A DNA stretch of 14,107 bases from Bacteroidales bacterium (GCA_029939965.1 JAOZRY010000036.1:1-14107); one strand, 5' to 3'; positions 1 through 7,926 are shown, numbered from the stretch's first letter. Notes: generated by a model not told the origin, from the letters alone. A program made the numbers and translations.

Positions 1-68
1 TAGATGTTAGAAAATAGAAGTTGGAATGTGATAGAAAACTATTTGTGATGTATGGGATAACCGATTTA

Positions 69-1040
69 TTAATCCAATGTTTGGGAAGGTCTTTCCGACC
101 TTTCCAAAATCAAATCATATTCTTCTGGTGTAATGTCGTTGAAAAAAAAGTTGATAGGGTTGATGGCCTTTCCACTTTTCTTTACCTCGTAGTGCAGGTG
201 TGGTGCGGTAGATTTGCCGGTATTTCCAACCGTAGCAATTACTTGTCCGCGCTTTACCTTTTGGCCTTTTTTTACTAAAATATCTTCACAGTGGGCATAA
301 AATGTTTCGTAACCAAATCCATGATCAATCAAAACACTGTTTCCGTATGCACGCTTCGATTTTCGTATTTTAATCACCTTACCATCGCCGGTCGAATATA
401 TTTCGGTACCGGTAGGGGCACTAAAATCAACACCTTCATGAAACTTCATTACCTTGTAAAAGGGATCCATCCGGTAGCCATAAAACGAAGATAGCCTTTT
501 TAGGTCTTTATTACTAACAGGTTGTATGGCCGGCATGGCCGAAAGAAATTTGGATTTATTTTTTGCCATCTCAAAAACATCATCAAATGATTTGGATTGC
601 ACCACAAGCTGGCTCGTAATTTTATCTAACTTTTCTGTTGTTTCTATCAGAACACTTGAATGACGGTATCCTTCTAACTTTGCGTAGCGATCAGTACCGC
701 CAAAGCCGGCTTTTCTTATGGAACTTGGTATAGGTTCTGCTTCAAATATCACTCTGTAAATGTTGTCGTCACGATCCTGAATATCATCCATTACAGCTAC
801 AATATGATTAAGTTTGTCGTTAAGAACTTCATATTGAAATTTCATTTGAGAAAGTTCACGTTTGAGTAATTTCTCTTTTGGTGAATCGAAAAAACTGTAG
901 GAAAGAAATAAAACAATGGTCGCGAAAACTATACCACCGGCAAGCCAAAGGAAAAAACGACCAAGCCTTTTTTTTGTAGGCCGTTTTACCTTTTCATATT
1001 TGAGGGTTGAGGTATTAAAGAAGAATTTTTGGTTTGCCAT
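69..1040 (-). CDS. Membrane-anchored M23 (LytM-type) zinc peptidase
   Basis: A 323-aa protein predicted to cut peptidoglycan cross-bridges or to act as a murein-hydrolase regulator at the inner membrane. Residues 1-28 are basic and presumably cytoplasmic. Residues 29-51 form one hydrophobic membrane span. Residues 53-90 and about 130-165 look helical/coiled coil. The M23 domain runs from about 185 to 300. The expected zinc site is complete: HEGVD (H201, D205), FYAH (H250) and HLH (H281, H283). The ATG at 1040 is the natural start, giving a short basic tail before the span. It is divergent from alaS with 153 nt between them; in my recollection this alaS/M23 pairing recurs in Bacteroidota, but I could not check it. 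Family assignment is firm. Substrate, and enzyme versus regulator, are inference, although the intact ligands favour an active enzyme. Bases 1-68 beyond its TAA stop show no supportable gene. Confidence 0.93.
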   Translation of the reverse strand: MANQKFFFNTSTLKYEKVKRPTKKRLGRFFLWLAGGIVFATIVLFLSYSFFDSPKEKLLKRELSQMKFQYEVLNDKLNHIVAVMDDIQDRDDNIYRVIFEAEPIPSSIRKAGFGGTDRYAKLEGYRHSSVLIETTEKLDKITSQLVVQSKSFDDVFEMAKNKSKFLSAMPAIQPVSNKDLKRLSSFYGYRMDPFYKVMKFHEGVDFSAPTGTEIYSTGDGKVIKIRKSKRAYGNSVLIDHGFGYETFYAHCEDILVKKGQKVKRGQVIATVGNTGKSTAPHLHYEVKKSGKAINPINFFFNDITPEEYDLILERSERPSQTLD

Positions 1041-1070
1041 AAAATTGTGATGGCTTTTTCAGTTATGGCA

Positions 1071-1104
1071 CAAAACTAATCAAAAAAACTAATTTTGCAA
1101 CAAA
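1071..1104 (-). promoter_or_regulatory. Candidate Bacteroidota promoter for the M23 gene
   Basis: Read on the minus strand, a perfect TAnnTTTG -7 element (TAGTTTTG, plus coordinates 1071-1078) lies 19 nt downstream of TTG (1098-1100); an alternative TTTG lies at 1101-1104 with a 22-nt spacer. This matches the Bacteroidota housekeeping sigma consensus. It would start transcription about 25 nt before the M23 ATG. It is a motif match only, in A/T-rich DNA where chance matches are common. Confidence 0.5.
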
Positions 1105-1135
1105 TTGCATTTTGGGTATTTCTACGATTAATTTG
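1105..1135 (+). promoter_or_regulatory. Candidate alaS promoter
   Basis: TTG (1105-1107), a 20-nt spacer and TTAATTTG (1128-1135; one mismatch to TAnnTTTG) would place the alaS start site near 1142, giving a leader of about 50 nt. It lies directly beside the divergent M23 promoter candidate, so the two could interfere. The leader before the ATG is A/T-rich with no Shine-Dalgarno site, as usual in this phylum. Confidence 0.35.
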
Positions 1136-1193
1136 TAACTTAATTTCGTTAATACCAACATTTTAACTATTTACATTTTATTTATTTAACTTT

Positions 1194-3821
1194 ATGAAAT
1201 CAGCAGAGGTAAGACGCACTTTTTTAGAATTTTTCGAAAGTAAGCAACATAAAATCGTTCCTTCGGCTCCAATGGTAGTAAAAAACGATCCAACTCTTAT
1301 GTTTACAAATGCAGGGATGAACCAGTTCAAAGATATGTTTCTGGGGAACTCTCCGGTGAAATTTAAACGGATTACAGATACACAAAAGTGTTTGCGTGTG
1401 TCAGGAAAGCATAACGACCTTGATGAAGTAGGACACGATACCTACCACCACACTATGTTCGAAATGTTGGGCAACTGGTCTTTTGGTGATTATTTTAAAA
1501 AAGATGCCATCGAATGGGGGTGGGAGTTGCTAACAAAAGTTTATGGTTTGGATGGCAACAACCTTTATGTTACTGTTTTTGGTGGTGATAAAGGTGATGG
1601 ATTATTGCCCGATGACGAAGCCCGAGATTACTGGAGAGCCATTGTACCGGATGAACGTATTTTGAATGGCTCGAAAAAAGATAATTTCTGGGAAATGGGC
1701 GATACAGGCCCCTGTGGCCCATGCTCAGAAATTCATATTGATCTCAGAAGTGAAGAAGAAAAAGCGAAGGTTCCCGGAAAGGATTTGGTAAACGAAGATC
1801 ATCCTGAGGTAATCGAAATATGGAATCTGGTATTTATCGAGTTTAATCGCAAAGCAGATAATTCTTTGCATCAGCTTCCTTCCAAACATGTTGATACCGG
1901 GATGGGGTTTGAGCGTCTTACCATGGCTTTACAAGGCAAAAAATCCAATTATGATACGGATATTTTTCAACCCGTAATTCAAACACTGGTTGAAATGACC
2001 GGTAAAAAATATGGTGAAAATTTGGAGGACGATATTGCCATGCGTGTAATTGCTGATCACTTACGTGCTATTGCATTTGCCATTGCCGATGGTCAAATTC
2101 CTTCCAACAACAAGGCCGGATATGTTATCAGAAGGATACTTCGTCGGGCTGTACGTTATGGTTTTACTTTTCTCAATTTTAAAGAACCTTTCATGAATAA
2201 ACTCATGCCGGTTCTTGTAAAAGAAATGGGCGGCTTTTTCCCGGAATTGATATCGCAACAAGATATAATTACAAAAGTGATGACTGAAGAGGAATTGTCA
2301 TTTCTTCGTACTCTTGCACAGGGCATTAAACGTTTCGAAATTTATACCCAGACAAATCAGAAAAAAAATACCGTTGATGGCCAATTTGCTTTTGAGCTTT
2401 TTGATACTTATGGTTTTCCCATCGACCTTACTGAGCTTATGGCTCGCGAAAAGGATATGAAAGTGGATATGGCAGGATTTAATAATGGTCTTGAAGAGCA
2501 GAAGAACCGTTCGCGACAGGCTGCCGAAAAAGATACCGACGATTGGGTTGAGATTCGTTCAGGAGAGGATGTAACTGAATTTATTGGATATGAGTTTTTG
2601 GAGACAGATGTTGAAGTTTTAAAGTTCAGGAAGGTTAAAACCAAAAAGGAGACTTATTACCAGATTGTGCTAAATAAAACGCCTTTTTATGCCGAATCGG
2701 GAGGTCAGGTTGGTGATAAGGGTGTATTGCGAAATGATGATGAAAATATCTACATCAGGGATACCCAAAAGGAAAACGATCTTATTATTCACATCATCGA
2801 TAAATTGCCTAAGGATGTTTCGGCCTCTTTTGTGGCAAGCGTTGATTGCACAAAACGGCAGTTGACCATGAATAACCATAGTGCCACACATTTGATGCAT
2901 GCTGCGCTTAAGCAGGTTTTGGGCAATCATGTGGAACAGAGGGGGTCGTTGGTAGATGAAAACCGGTTGCGCTTCGATTTTTCGCACTTTGCAAAAATGA
3001 CGGGCGAAGAGATTAGAAAGGTTGAACAAATCGTTAATCATAAAATTCGTGAAAATATTATGATAGATGATAAACGTGAAGTGCCCATTGAGCAGGCAAA
3101 GGCAATGGGTGCAGCAGCTTTATTTGGCGAAAAGTATGGTGATTTTGTTCGTGTTATTACATTCGATCCTGAATTTTCGGTTGAGTTTTGCGGGGGTACT
3201 CATATAGAGGCCACTGGCCAGATTGGGATGTTTAAAATTGTTTCAGAATCGGCCATTGCCGCCGGTATCCGCCGTATTGAGGGTATTACAGCCAATAAGG
3301 TCGAAGACTTGCTTTACCAACAGGAGTGTACGCTTAGCAGTTTTAAGGAAATATTGAAAAATCAGAAAGAACCTTTAAAGGCAGTAAAAGCCTTGGTAGA
3401 TGAAAAGAAACACCTTGAGAAACAACTCGAAGAGATGAAAAACGAAAAGGTGGCTTCTCTAAAGTTAATCCTGAAAAATAAGGCAGAACAAATTAACGGT
3501 ATAAACTTTATTGCTCACAAACTGGATGGCGATATGCAAACAGCAAAAAATCTTGCCTTCCAGATGAAGGATATTGTGGATAATCTATACTTGGTTATTG
3601 GCAACGAAGCAAATGGCAAAGCTAACCTTACGGTAATGGTTTCTGAAAACCTGACAAAAGACAAAGGCCTCAATGCCGGACAGATTATCCGCGAGATCGC
3701 CAAAGAGATTCAGGGTGGGGGTGGAGGCCAGCCACACTTTGCCACTGCGGGGGGTAAAAATCCGGCCGGAATCGAAAAGGCACTGGAGAAAGCCAGAGAG
3801 CTGGTGAAAGCCAAATTATAG
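1194..3821 (+). CDS. alaS: Alanyl-tRNA synthetase
   Basis: Charges tRNA-Ala with alanine in the cytoplasm and clears mischarged Ser/Gly-tRNA-Ala. At 875 aa it is the usual full bacterial length. The class II catalytic core comes first: TNAGMNQFKDMFLG (38-51), the KHNDLDEVGHDTYHHTMFE stretch (72-90) and GPCGPCSEIH (172-181). The editing domain carries the zinc motif HSATH (H562, H566) and CGGTH (C666, H670). A coiled segment (about 705-765) leads to the C-Ala domain, which has the glycine-rich GGGGGQPHFATAGG (841-854). All expected motifs are present with no frameshift. The ATG at 1194 gives the normal N-terminus (MKSAEVRRTFLEFF). It is monocistronic or possibly read into the downstream helicase; no convincing terminator is visible in the 177-nt gap. 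Confidence 0.99.
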   Translation: MKSAEVRRTFLEFFESKQHKIVPSAPMVVKNDPTLMFTNAGMNQFKDMFLGNSPVKFKRITDTQKCLRVSGKHNDLDEVGHDTYHHTMFEMLGNWSFGDYFKKDAIEWGWELLTKVYGLDGNNLYVTVFGGDKGDGLLPDDEARDYWRAIVPDERILNGSKKDNFWEMGDTGPCGPCSEIHIDLRSEEEKAKVPGKDLVNEDHPEVIEIWNLVFIEFNRKADNSLHQLPSKHVDTGMGFERLTMALQGKKSNYDTDIFQPVIQTLVEMTGKKYGENLEDDIAMRVIADHLRAIAFAIADGQIPSNNKAGYVIRRILRRAVRYGFTFLNFKEPFMNKLMPVLVKEMGGFFPELISQQDIITKVMTEEELSFLRTLAQGIKRFEIYTQTNQKKNTVDGQFAFELFDTYGFPIDLTELMAREKDMKVDMAGFNNGLEEQKNRSRQAAEKDTDDWVEIRSGEDVTEFIGYEFLETDVEVLKFRKVKTKKETYYQIVLNKTPFYAESGGQVGDKGVLRNDDENIYIRDTQKENDLIIHIIDKLPKDVSASFVASVDCTKRQLTMNNHSATHLMHAALKQVLGNHVEQRGSLVDENRLRFDFSHFAKMTGEEIRKVEQIVNHKIRENIMIDDKREVPIEQAKAMGAAALFGEKYGDFVRVITFDPEFSVEFCGGTHIEATGQIGMFKIVSESAIAAGIRRIEGITANKVEDLLYQQECTLSSFKEILKNQKEPLKAVKALVDEKKHLEKQLEEMKNEKVASLKLILKNKAEQINGINFIAHKLDGDMQTAKNLAFQMKDIVDNLYLVIGNEANGKANLTVMVSENLTKDKGLNAGQIIREIAKEIQGGGGGQPHFATAGGKNPAGIEKALEKARELVKAKL

Positions 3822-3849
3822 AGAGCTTTTTCATAGTGTCGGGGTTTTT

Positions 3850-3900
3850 GTTAATAGTTAATGGGTTATTAGGTTATTCGTTATTGAGTTATTTGTTAAT
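3850..3900. repeat. Periodic GTTAWT micro-repeat (seven copies)
   Basis: Seven copies of GTTAAT or GTTATT begin at 3850, 3857, 3865, 3873, 3880, 3888 and 3895, so steps are 7, 8, 8, 7, 8 and 7 nt. The first, second and last copies read GTTAAT and the middle four GTTATT. The spacing is too regular for random A/T-rich DNA. It is probably a simple degenerate tandem repeat; no function is implied by the sequence alone. Confidence 0.75.
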
Positions 3901-3970
3901 AGTCTGGTAGTAGTTGATAATTCAATAATTATTTATTAGCAACACGATTCAGAGGCTGCTTCAAAAACAC

Positions 3971-3992
3971 TAATTTTTACGACTAAAAATTA
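3971..3992. promoter_or_regulatory. 9-bp inverted repeat abutting the helicase start
   Basis: TAATTTTTA (3971-3979) and TAAAAATTA (3984-3992) form a perfect 9-bp stem around CGAC, ending six bases before the GTG start codon. It could be a weak hairpin in the mRNA leader or a protein-binding palindrome. It is all A/T in the stem, so it would be thermally weak. Confidence 0.4.
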
Positions 3993-3998
3993 ACTGAT

Positions 3999-6311
3999 GT
4001 GAATGATTTTTTGGATAATTTGAATGAAGTGCAGCTACAGGCCGTAAAAAACTTTGAAGGCCCAACAATGGTTATTGCAGGTGCAGGATCGGGTAAAACC
4101 CGTGTTCTTACATATCGTGTTGCACACATGTTGCAGAAGGGTGTTGATGCTTTTAGCATATTGGCGTTAACGTTTACCAATAAGGCTGCTAAGGAGATGA
4201 AAGAGCGTATTCTGCAACTGGTTGATTCATCAGAAGCCAAAAATGTTTGGATGGGAACTTTTCACTCCATCTTTGCTCGAGTACTAAGAATTGATGGCCA
4301 TAACCTTGGGTTTCCCTCTAATTTTACGATTTATGATACCGACGATTCTAAGAGTTTGATTCGTAGTATTGTGAAGGAGTTGAGTCTCGATCCCAAAATT
4401 TATCCTCCTCGATATGTGTTGGGTCGAATTTCGCAAGCCAAAACTAATTTGATTTCTGCAAGAGATTATAATGTGGATTTTGAATTGATGAATCAGGATA
4501 AAATATCGGCCAAACCTTTTATTGGGAATATATATTCGATATATAGTGCCCGGTGTGTAAAATCGCAGGCCATGGATTTTGATGATCTGCTTTTTAACAT
4601 GAATGTACTCCTGCGCGATTTTCCGGAGGTGCTGCTCAAGTATCAAACAAAGTTCAGATATGTTTTGGTAGATGAGTATCAGGACACCAATTACGCACAG
4701 TATTTGATAGTGAAAAAACTGGCTGCCCGCAACGAAAATATTTGTATTGTTGGTGATGATGCGCAAAGTATTTACGGTTTTCGAGGGGCTAATATTCAGA
4801 ATATCTTCAACTTCAAAAATGATTATCCCGATTTTAAAACGTATAAGCTGGAGCAAAATTACCGTTCTACAAAAAATTTGGTAAATGCTGCAAATAGTGT
4901 TATAGCTCACAACAAAGAGCAAATATTTAAAACTATCTGGACTCAAAACGAAGAAGGGAATCTACTTCGGCTTTTCCGTACAACTACAGATACCGAAGAG
5001 GGAAATATGGTAGCAAATTCTATTTTTGAAATAAAAATGAATAATCAGCTACCTAACCACGATTTTGCAATTCTTTATCGCACCAATGCTCAATCCAGAT
5101 CAATCGAGGAGGCACTTAGGAAACTTAATATTCCTTACAGAATTTATGGGGGTTTATCATTTTACAACCGAAAGGAGATTAGAGATTTACTGGCATATTT
5201 TAGGATTGTTGTAAATACATCGGATGAAGAAGCCTTAAAAAGAATTATCAACTTTCCGGCCAGAGGTATTGGCTCAACAACCATCGACAGAATTACTGTA
5301 GCCGCCAACAAACTTGGTAAAACAGTTTGGGAATTGTTGTATGAGATAGAAAATTACGACCTAAAAATCAATCAGGGTATCAGGTTGCGGATTGGTAATT
5401 TTGTGAATCTGATAAATCGGTTTAGGGATGCACATAAAACCAGAAATGCTTTTGAGGTTGCTAAAGATATTGCACAGGCATCCGGGATTTTGCGTAACCT
5501 TGATGAGGATAAAACCCCGGAAGGGATTAGCCGTATCGAAAATATTGAGGAGTTGCTCAATGGCATAAAAGAGTTTTCTGAATCGGAAGCCGATCCTCAA
5601 TCCGAAGAGGATAGTTCTATTCGTTCGCTGGATTTATATTTGCAAACCGTATCGCTACTCACCGATGCTGATAAGGATGACCATGATCCAAATAAAGTTT
5701 CATTAATGACAATCCACCAGGCAAAGGGGCTGGAGTTTCCGTATGTTTTTATGGTGGGTTTGGAAGAAAACCTTTTTCCTTCAATTATGTCGCTCAATTC
5801 AAGGTCTGATCTTGAAGAGGAAAGGCGTCTTTTTTATGTAGCTATTACCCGTGCAGAAAAACAGGTTACATTATCGTATGCAGAAAATCGCTACAAATGG
5901 GGCAATCTTACTACATGTGAGCCAAGCCGTTTTATCGAAGAGATTGATGAAAAATACATTGAGTTTCCGCAAAAGGTAATGAATCGCCCCAGCAACAATA
6001 TTAAATCAAGAATAAAGGATCCCAATACCGGGTTGAGGAAACCACCAGCCTTTGGAGAGACCGGACGTTTGAAAAAGATTGCAGATTCAAGGCAATCCCA
6101 ACAACAAAAGAATAGTGAAGCCAATCCATTTGATGCCTCCCCTTCTGATGCTATTCAGTCGGGTATGAGTGTGGAGCACCAGCGTTTTGGCAAAGGTAAA
6201 GTGCTCAATATTGAAGGAGGCGGGCCAAGCCGCAAGGCAACGGTATTTTTTCCGGCTGTAGGCCAAAAACAATTGCTGTTGAAATTTGCGAAATTAAAGA
6301 TTGTGGATTAG
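3999..6311 (+). CDS. pcrA: PcrA/UvrD-type superfamily 1A DNA helicase
   Basis: ATP-driven 3'-5' DNA helicase used in nucleotide-excision repair, removal of recombinase filaments and replication restart. The 770 aa contain the full motif set in order: Walker A AGAGSGKT (27-34), TFTNKAAKEM (58-67), GTFHS (86-90), DEYQDT (225-230), GDDAQSIYGFRGA (252-264), QNYRS (286-290), MTIHQAKGLEFPYVFMVG (570-587) and RRLFYVAITRAEK (609-621). A low-complexity linker (about 660-720) leads to the C-terminal Tudor-like module (about 725-769, beginning VEHQRFGKGKV), which in PcrA/UvrD relatives binds partners such as RNA polymerase. The start is GTG at 3999: an in-frame TAA at 3984 leaves no upstream start, and the resulting N-terminus (MNDFLDNLNEVQLQAV) fits the family. 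UvrD versus PcrA naming is conventional here. Confidence 0.97.
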   Translation: MNDFLDNLNEVQLQAVKNFEGPTMVIAGAGSGKTRVLTYRVAHMLQKGVDAFSILALTFTNKAAKEMKERILQLVDSSEAKNVWMGTFHSIFARVLRIDGHNLGFPSNFTIYDTDDSKSLIRSIVKELSLDPKIYPPRYVLGRISQAKTNLISARDYNVDFELMNQDKISAKPFIGNIYSIYSARCVKSQAMDFDDLLFNMNVLLRDFPEVLLKYQTKFRYVLVDEYQDTNYAQYLIVKKLAARNENICIVGDDAQSIYGFRGANIQNIFNFKNDYPDFKTYKLEQNYRSTKNLVNAANSVIAHNKEQIFKTIWTQNEEGNLLRLFRTTTDTEEGNMVANSIFEIKMNNQLPNHDFAILYRTNAQSRSIEEALRKLNIPYRIYGGLSFYNRKEIRDLLAYFRIVVNTSDEEALKRIINFPARGIGSTTIDRITVAANKLGKTVWELLYEIENYDLKINQGIRLRIGNFVNLINRFRDAHKTRNAFEVAKDIAQASGILRNLDEDKTPEGISRIENIEELLNGIKEFSESEADPQSEEDSSIRSLDLYLQTVSLLTDADKDDHDPNKVSLMTIHQAKGLEFPYVFMVGLEENLFPSIMSLNSRSDLEEERRLFYVAITRAEKQVTLSYAENRYKWGNLTTCEPSRFIEEIDEKYIEFPQKVMNRPSNNIKSRIKDPNTGLRKPPAFGETGRLKKIADSRQSQQQKNSEANPFDASPSDAIQSGMSVEHQRFGKGKVLNIEGGGPSRKATVFFPAVGQKQLLLKFAKLKIVD

Positions 6312-6493
6312 TGGAAATCAATCGTGTTTGATCTTTTTGTGGGTAGTAGCTATAAGTAATTTTTGAGTAAGCACTTAGTTATTGAGAATTCTGCGTGCCC
6401 TATTAAGGAAGCCGGATTATTGATGTTCATGTTAACCTTGTCTTTCTGAAATAAAGCAGCTTAATACCACTTTTTTTGGCATCTTTCATTATT

Positions 6494-6519
6494 GGCAAAA
6501 AGTACTTTGCAATTTTGCC
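6494..6519. repeat. Inverted repeat with nested palindrome
   Basis: GGCAAAA (6494-6500) and TTTTGCC (6513-6519) are perfect 7-bp arms around 12 nt. An overlapping palindrome AAAGTACTTT sits at 6499-6508, so two alternative folds compete. It could be an operator or the trace of an old element. Confidence 0.4.
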
Positions 6520-6580
6520 CGCATTAAAGTTCTGGGCAATTAAATTATTTGCTTATCCTGTATAATAGATTTGCATTCGG

Positions 6581-6618
6581 TACTTTAATTTCACGGGGGT
6601 GAACCCTGTGAAATAGTA
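6581..6618 (+). promoter_or_regulatory. G/C-rich leader hairpin upstream of the ATPase pair
   Basis: ATTTCAC (6588-6594) pairs with GTGAAAT (6608-6614). Inside that lie one G-U pair (6595/6607), three G-C pairs (GGG 6596-6598 with CCC 6604-6606) and the loop GTGAA (6599-6603). A further four pairs (TACT 6581-6584 with AGTA 6615-6618) extend the stem across a 3-nt bulge. The G-U wobble works only for a plus-strand RNA; on the minus strand it becomes A-C. That suggests selection as RNA in the same direction as the ATPase genes. It lies about 120 nt before the ATG. It could be a leader structure or an attenuator; there is no long T run, so a classical terminator is less likely. Confidence 0.5.
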
Positions 6619-6630
6619 TTTTCGTTTTAT

Positions 6631-6732
6631 GACAATTATTTTATTGTCTATTTTATTTAACAATAAAAATGTTGTGCAATATGATTAACAACAAATACGT
6701 TGTTAAGTATATTAAACAATTAAATCATTGTC
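6631..6732. promoter_or_regulatory. A/T-rich inverted repeats, possible operators
   Basis: Two perfect inverted repeats stand before the ATPase gene. GACAAT/ATTGTC (arms 6631-6636 and 6643-6648) has a 6-nt centre. TTAACAAC/GTTGTTAA (arms 6685-6692 and 6699-6706) also has a 6-nt centre. A third ATTGTC occurs at 6727-6732, four bases before the ATG. Equal 6-nt centres and repeated half-sites are what a dimeric DNA-binding protein would use. In such A/T-rich DNA chance occurrence is possible. Confidence 0.35.
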
Positions 6733-6735
6733 AAT

Positions 6736-7926
6736 ATGAAAACAGAATGGATTGAACCAAAAATTATTATCGGCAATCAGGCAACCGGCGACTATTATTT
6801 TCCTCGTAATGAGATTGAAGATGAGATAATATCAGAAATCAATAAAGGCAATCATTTGCTTATTGCAGCACCACGAAGAGTTGGCAAAACATCTCTTGTT
6901 GTAAATATTGCAAACAACAAATGCCCAAAAGGAACTAAATGTATTTTTGAAGACATTCAGGGAATCAAGTTAGAAAAAGCTTTTTACAAACGATTGTACG
7001 AACTAATTCTTTCAAGTTTAAGTCGGGATAAAATAATATGGAATCAACTAAGCGATTTTTTTCAAAAAATAGACATCGATGAAATATCGGTAGATGGAAA
7101 AATTAAATTCGGTGAAAAAAAGGATTTAAATTATCTCACCGAAATTGATAAAGTAGCCGGCCAATTAAAAAGCAAGAATGTAAGAGTTGTATTGTTTATT
7201 GATGAGTTGCCAGAAGTTTTGCATAACCTGCACAAAGAAAACAAAACCGAACAGGCAAAAGGGATACTAAAAAACCTTAGAGAGTGGAGGCAAAATAATC
7301 AATATAGTGCTATACAACTTGTGTTAACAGGTTCGGTGGGGATGCGCCATGTTGTAAAAAGAATTGAAGGAAGAGCCACCGACCTTAACGATTTGATGGA
7401 GATAGATTTTGAACCATTCGTTCCCAAACAGGCTTACGAATACATTGCACATGTTACTAAAAATGCCACAGTAAAATACTCTGATAAAGTAAGCCGGTTT
7501 CTGATAAATAAAATTTCATATCCAATCCCATATTTTATCAACCTAATACTCGAAGAGGTAAATAAAAAAGCAAGAAGAAATAATAACAATAATATATCGG
7601 AAGATGATATTGATATAGCATTTGATAAAGTTGTAAAAGAGAGTTCCTATTTTAAAGATTGGAAACACCGGTTATTTGATTATTTTCCTCGCCACGAAGC
7701 GTTGTTTCTTAACGAAGTACTTCTGTTTATTGCGCATAAAGACAAAATCAACAAAAGAGAATTGTACGATTTGGCTCGCAAGCATAATAAATATATCGAA
7801 TATATGGAGCTTGTCGGTAATCTTGAAAATGACGGATATATACTAGAAAAAGGCAATAATTACATATTTGTATCCCCCTTTTTAAAAGAATTTTGGAAAC
7901 GAGACCAACCGATTTATAATGGATAA
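6736..7926 (+). CDS. P-loop ATPase with C-terminal winged helix (STAND/ORC-like)
   Basis: A 396-aa soluble protein of the broad ATPase_2/ORC-like STAND group, usually annotated only as ATP-binding protein. Residues 16-36 contain FPRNEIEDEI, the usual lead-in. The Walker A is APRRVGKTSL (45-54), the arginine-rich variant lacking the first glycine. Walker B is VVLFIDELPEV (151-161; D156, E157), and a sensor-1-like segment is LVLTGSVG (195-202). A helical lid (about 225-300) contains an Asn run (282-286). A winged-helix-like region (about 320-385) ends in IFVSPFLKEFW, resembling the family's SPxLxxxW ending. No signal peptide, membrane span or catalytic effector domain is visible. Its last 8 nt overlap the next ATPase gene, so the two are almost certainly co-translated. 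Function unknown: a sensor, loader or defence role are possibilities, none shown by sequence. Confidence 0.85.
   Translation: MKTEWIEPKIIIGNQATGDYYFPRNEIEDEIISEINKGNHLLIAAPRRVGKTSLVVNIANNKCPKGTKCIFEDIQGIKLEKAFYKRLYELILSSLSRDKIIWNQLSDFFQKIDIDEISVDGKIKFGEKKDLNYLTEIDKVAGQLKSKNVRVVLFIDELPEVLHNLHKENKTEQAKGILKNLREWRQNNQYSAIQLVLTGSVGMRHVVKRIEGRATDLNDLMEIDFEPFVPKQAYEYIAHVTKNATVKYSDKVSRFLINKISYPIPYFINLILEEVNKKARRNNNNNISEDDIDIAFDKVVKESSYFKDWKHRLFDYFPRHEALFLNEVLLFIAHKDKINKRELYDLARKHNKYIEYMELVGNLENDGYILEKGNNYIFVSPFLKEFWKRDQPIYNG

Larger units (their letters stand above)
3822..3998. other. Intergenic gap between alaS and the helicase
   Basis: 177 nt, strongly A/T-rich, with no coding signal. It holds the periodic GTTAWT micro-repeat (3850-3900) and a 9-bp inverted repeat next to the helicase start (3971-3992). 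Bases 3951-3969, reading GAGGCTGCTTCAAAAAC, vaguely resemble insertion-sequence ends I have seen in Bacteroidota, but no partner end is visible. Confidence 0.7.
6312..6735. other. 424-nt structured intergenic leader
   Basis: No convincing ORF on either strand. Seen here: a weak 5-bp stem followed by a T run just after the helicase stop (6317-6338; ATCAA/TTGAT then CTTTTT, a possible weak terminator); an overlapping palindrome pair at 6494-6519; a perfect TAnnTTTG element at 6566-6573 (TAGATTTG) whose upstream TTTG (6548-6551) is only 14 nt away, so it is a doubtful promoter; a strong hairpin at 6581-6618; and an extremely A/T-rich stretch with inverted repeats at 6631-6735 running up to the first ATPase ATG. 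This is long and structured for this genome, where other 5' gaps are 94-177 nt. Confidence 0.7.

Noticed and set aside
69..494. Short plus-strand open frames opposite the M23 gene
   Set aside because: They overlap the conserved M23 catalytic domain in antisense and show no domain of their own.
3790..3832. Possible terminator after alaS (TGAAAGC pairing with GCTTTTTCA)
   Set aside because: The stem needs a 2-nt bulge, overlaps the last codons and has no T run after it; too weak to call.
3850..3900. GTTAWT array considered as a CRISPR array
   Set aside because: Repeat unit is only 6 nt with 1-2 nt spacing; there are no spacers and no cas genes.
3951..3969. GAGGCTGCTTCAAAAAC as an insertion-sequence end
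   Set aside because: Resemblance is from memory only, with no inverted partner or transposase in reach.
4284..4946. 220-codon open frame on the minus strand inside the helicase gene
   Set aside because: It lies fully antisense to a well-supported helicase with all motifs, and its translation has no recognisable domain.
6421..6470. Small open frames in the pcrA-ATPase gap
   Set aside because: The longest are under about 15 codons with no sign of coding constraint.
6566..6573. TAGATTTG as the promoter of the ATPase pair
   Set aside because: The -7 element is perfect, but the only nearby TTTG is 14 nt upstream, too close for the Bacteroidota consensus; noted in the gap entry only.
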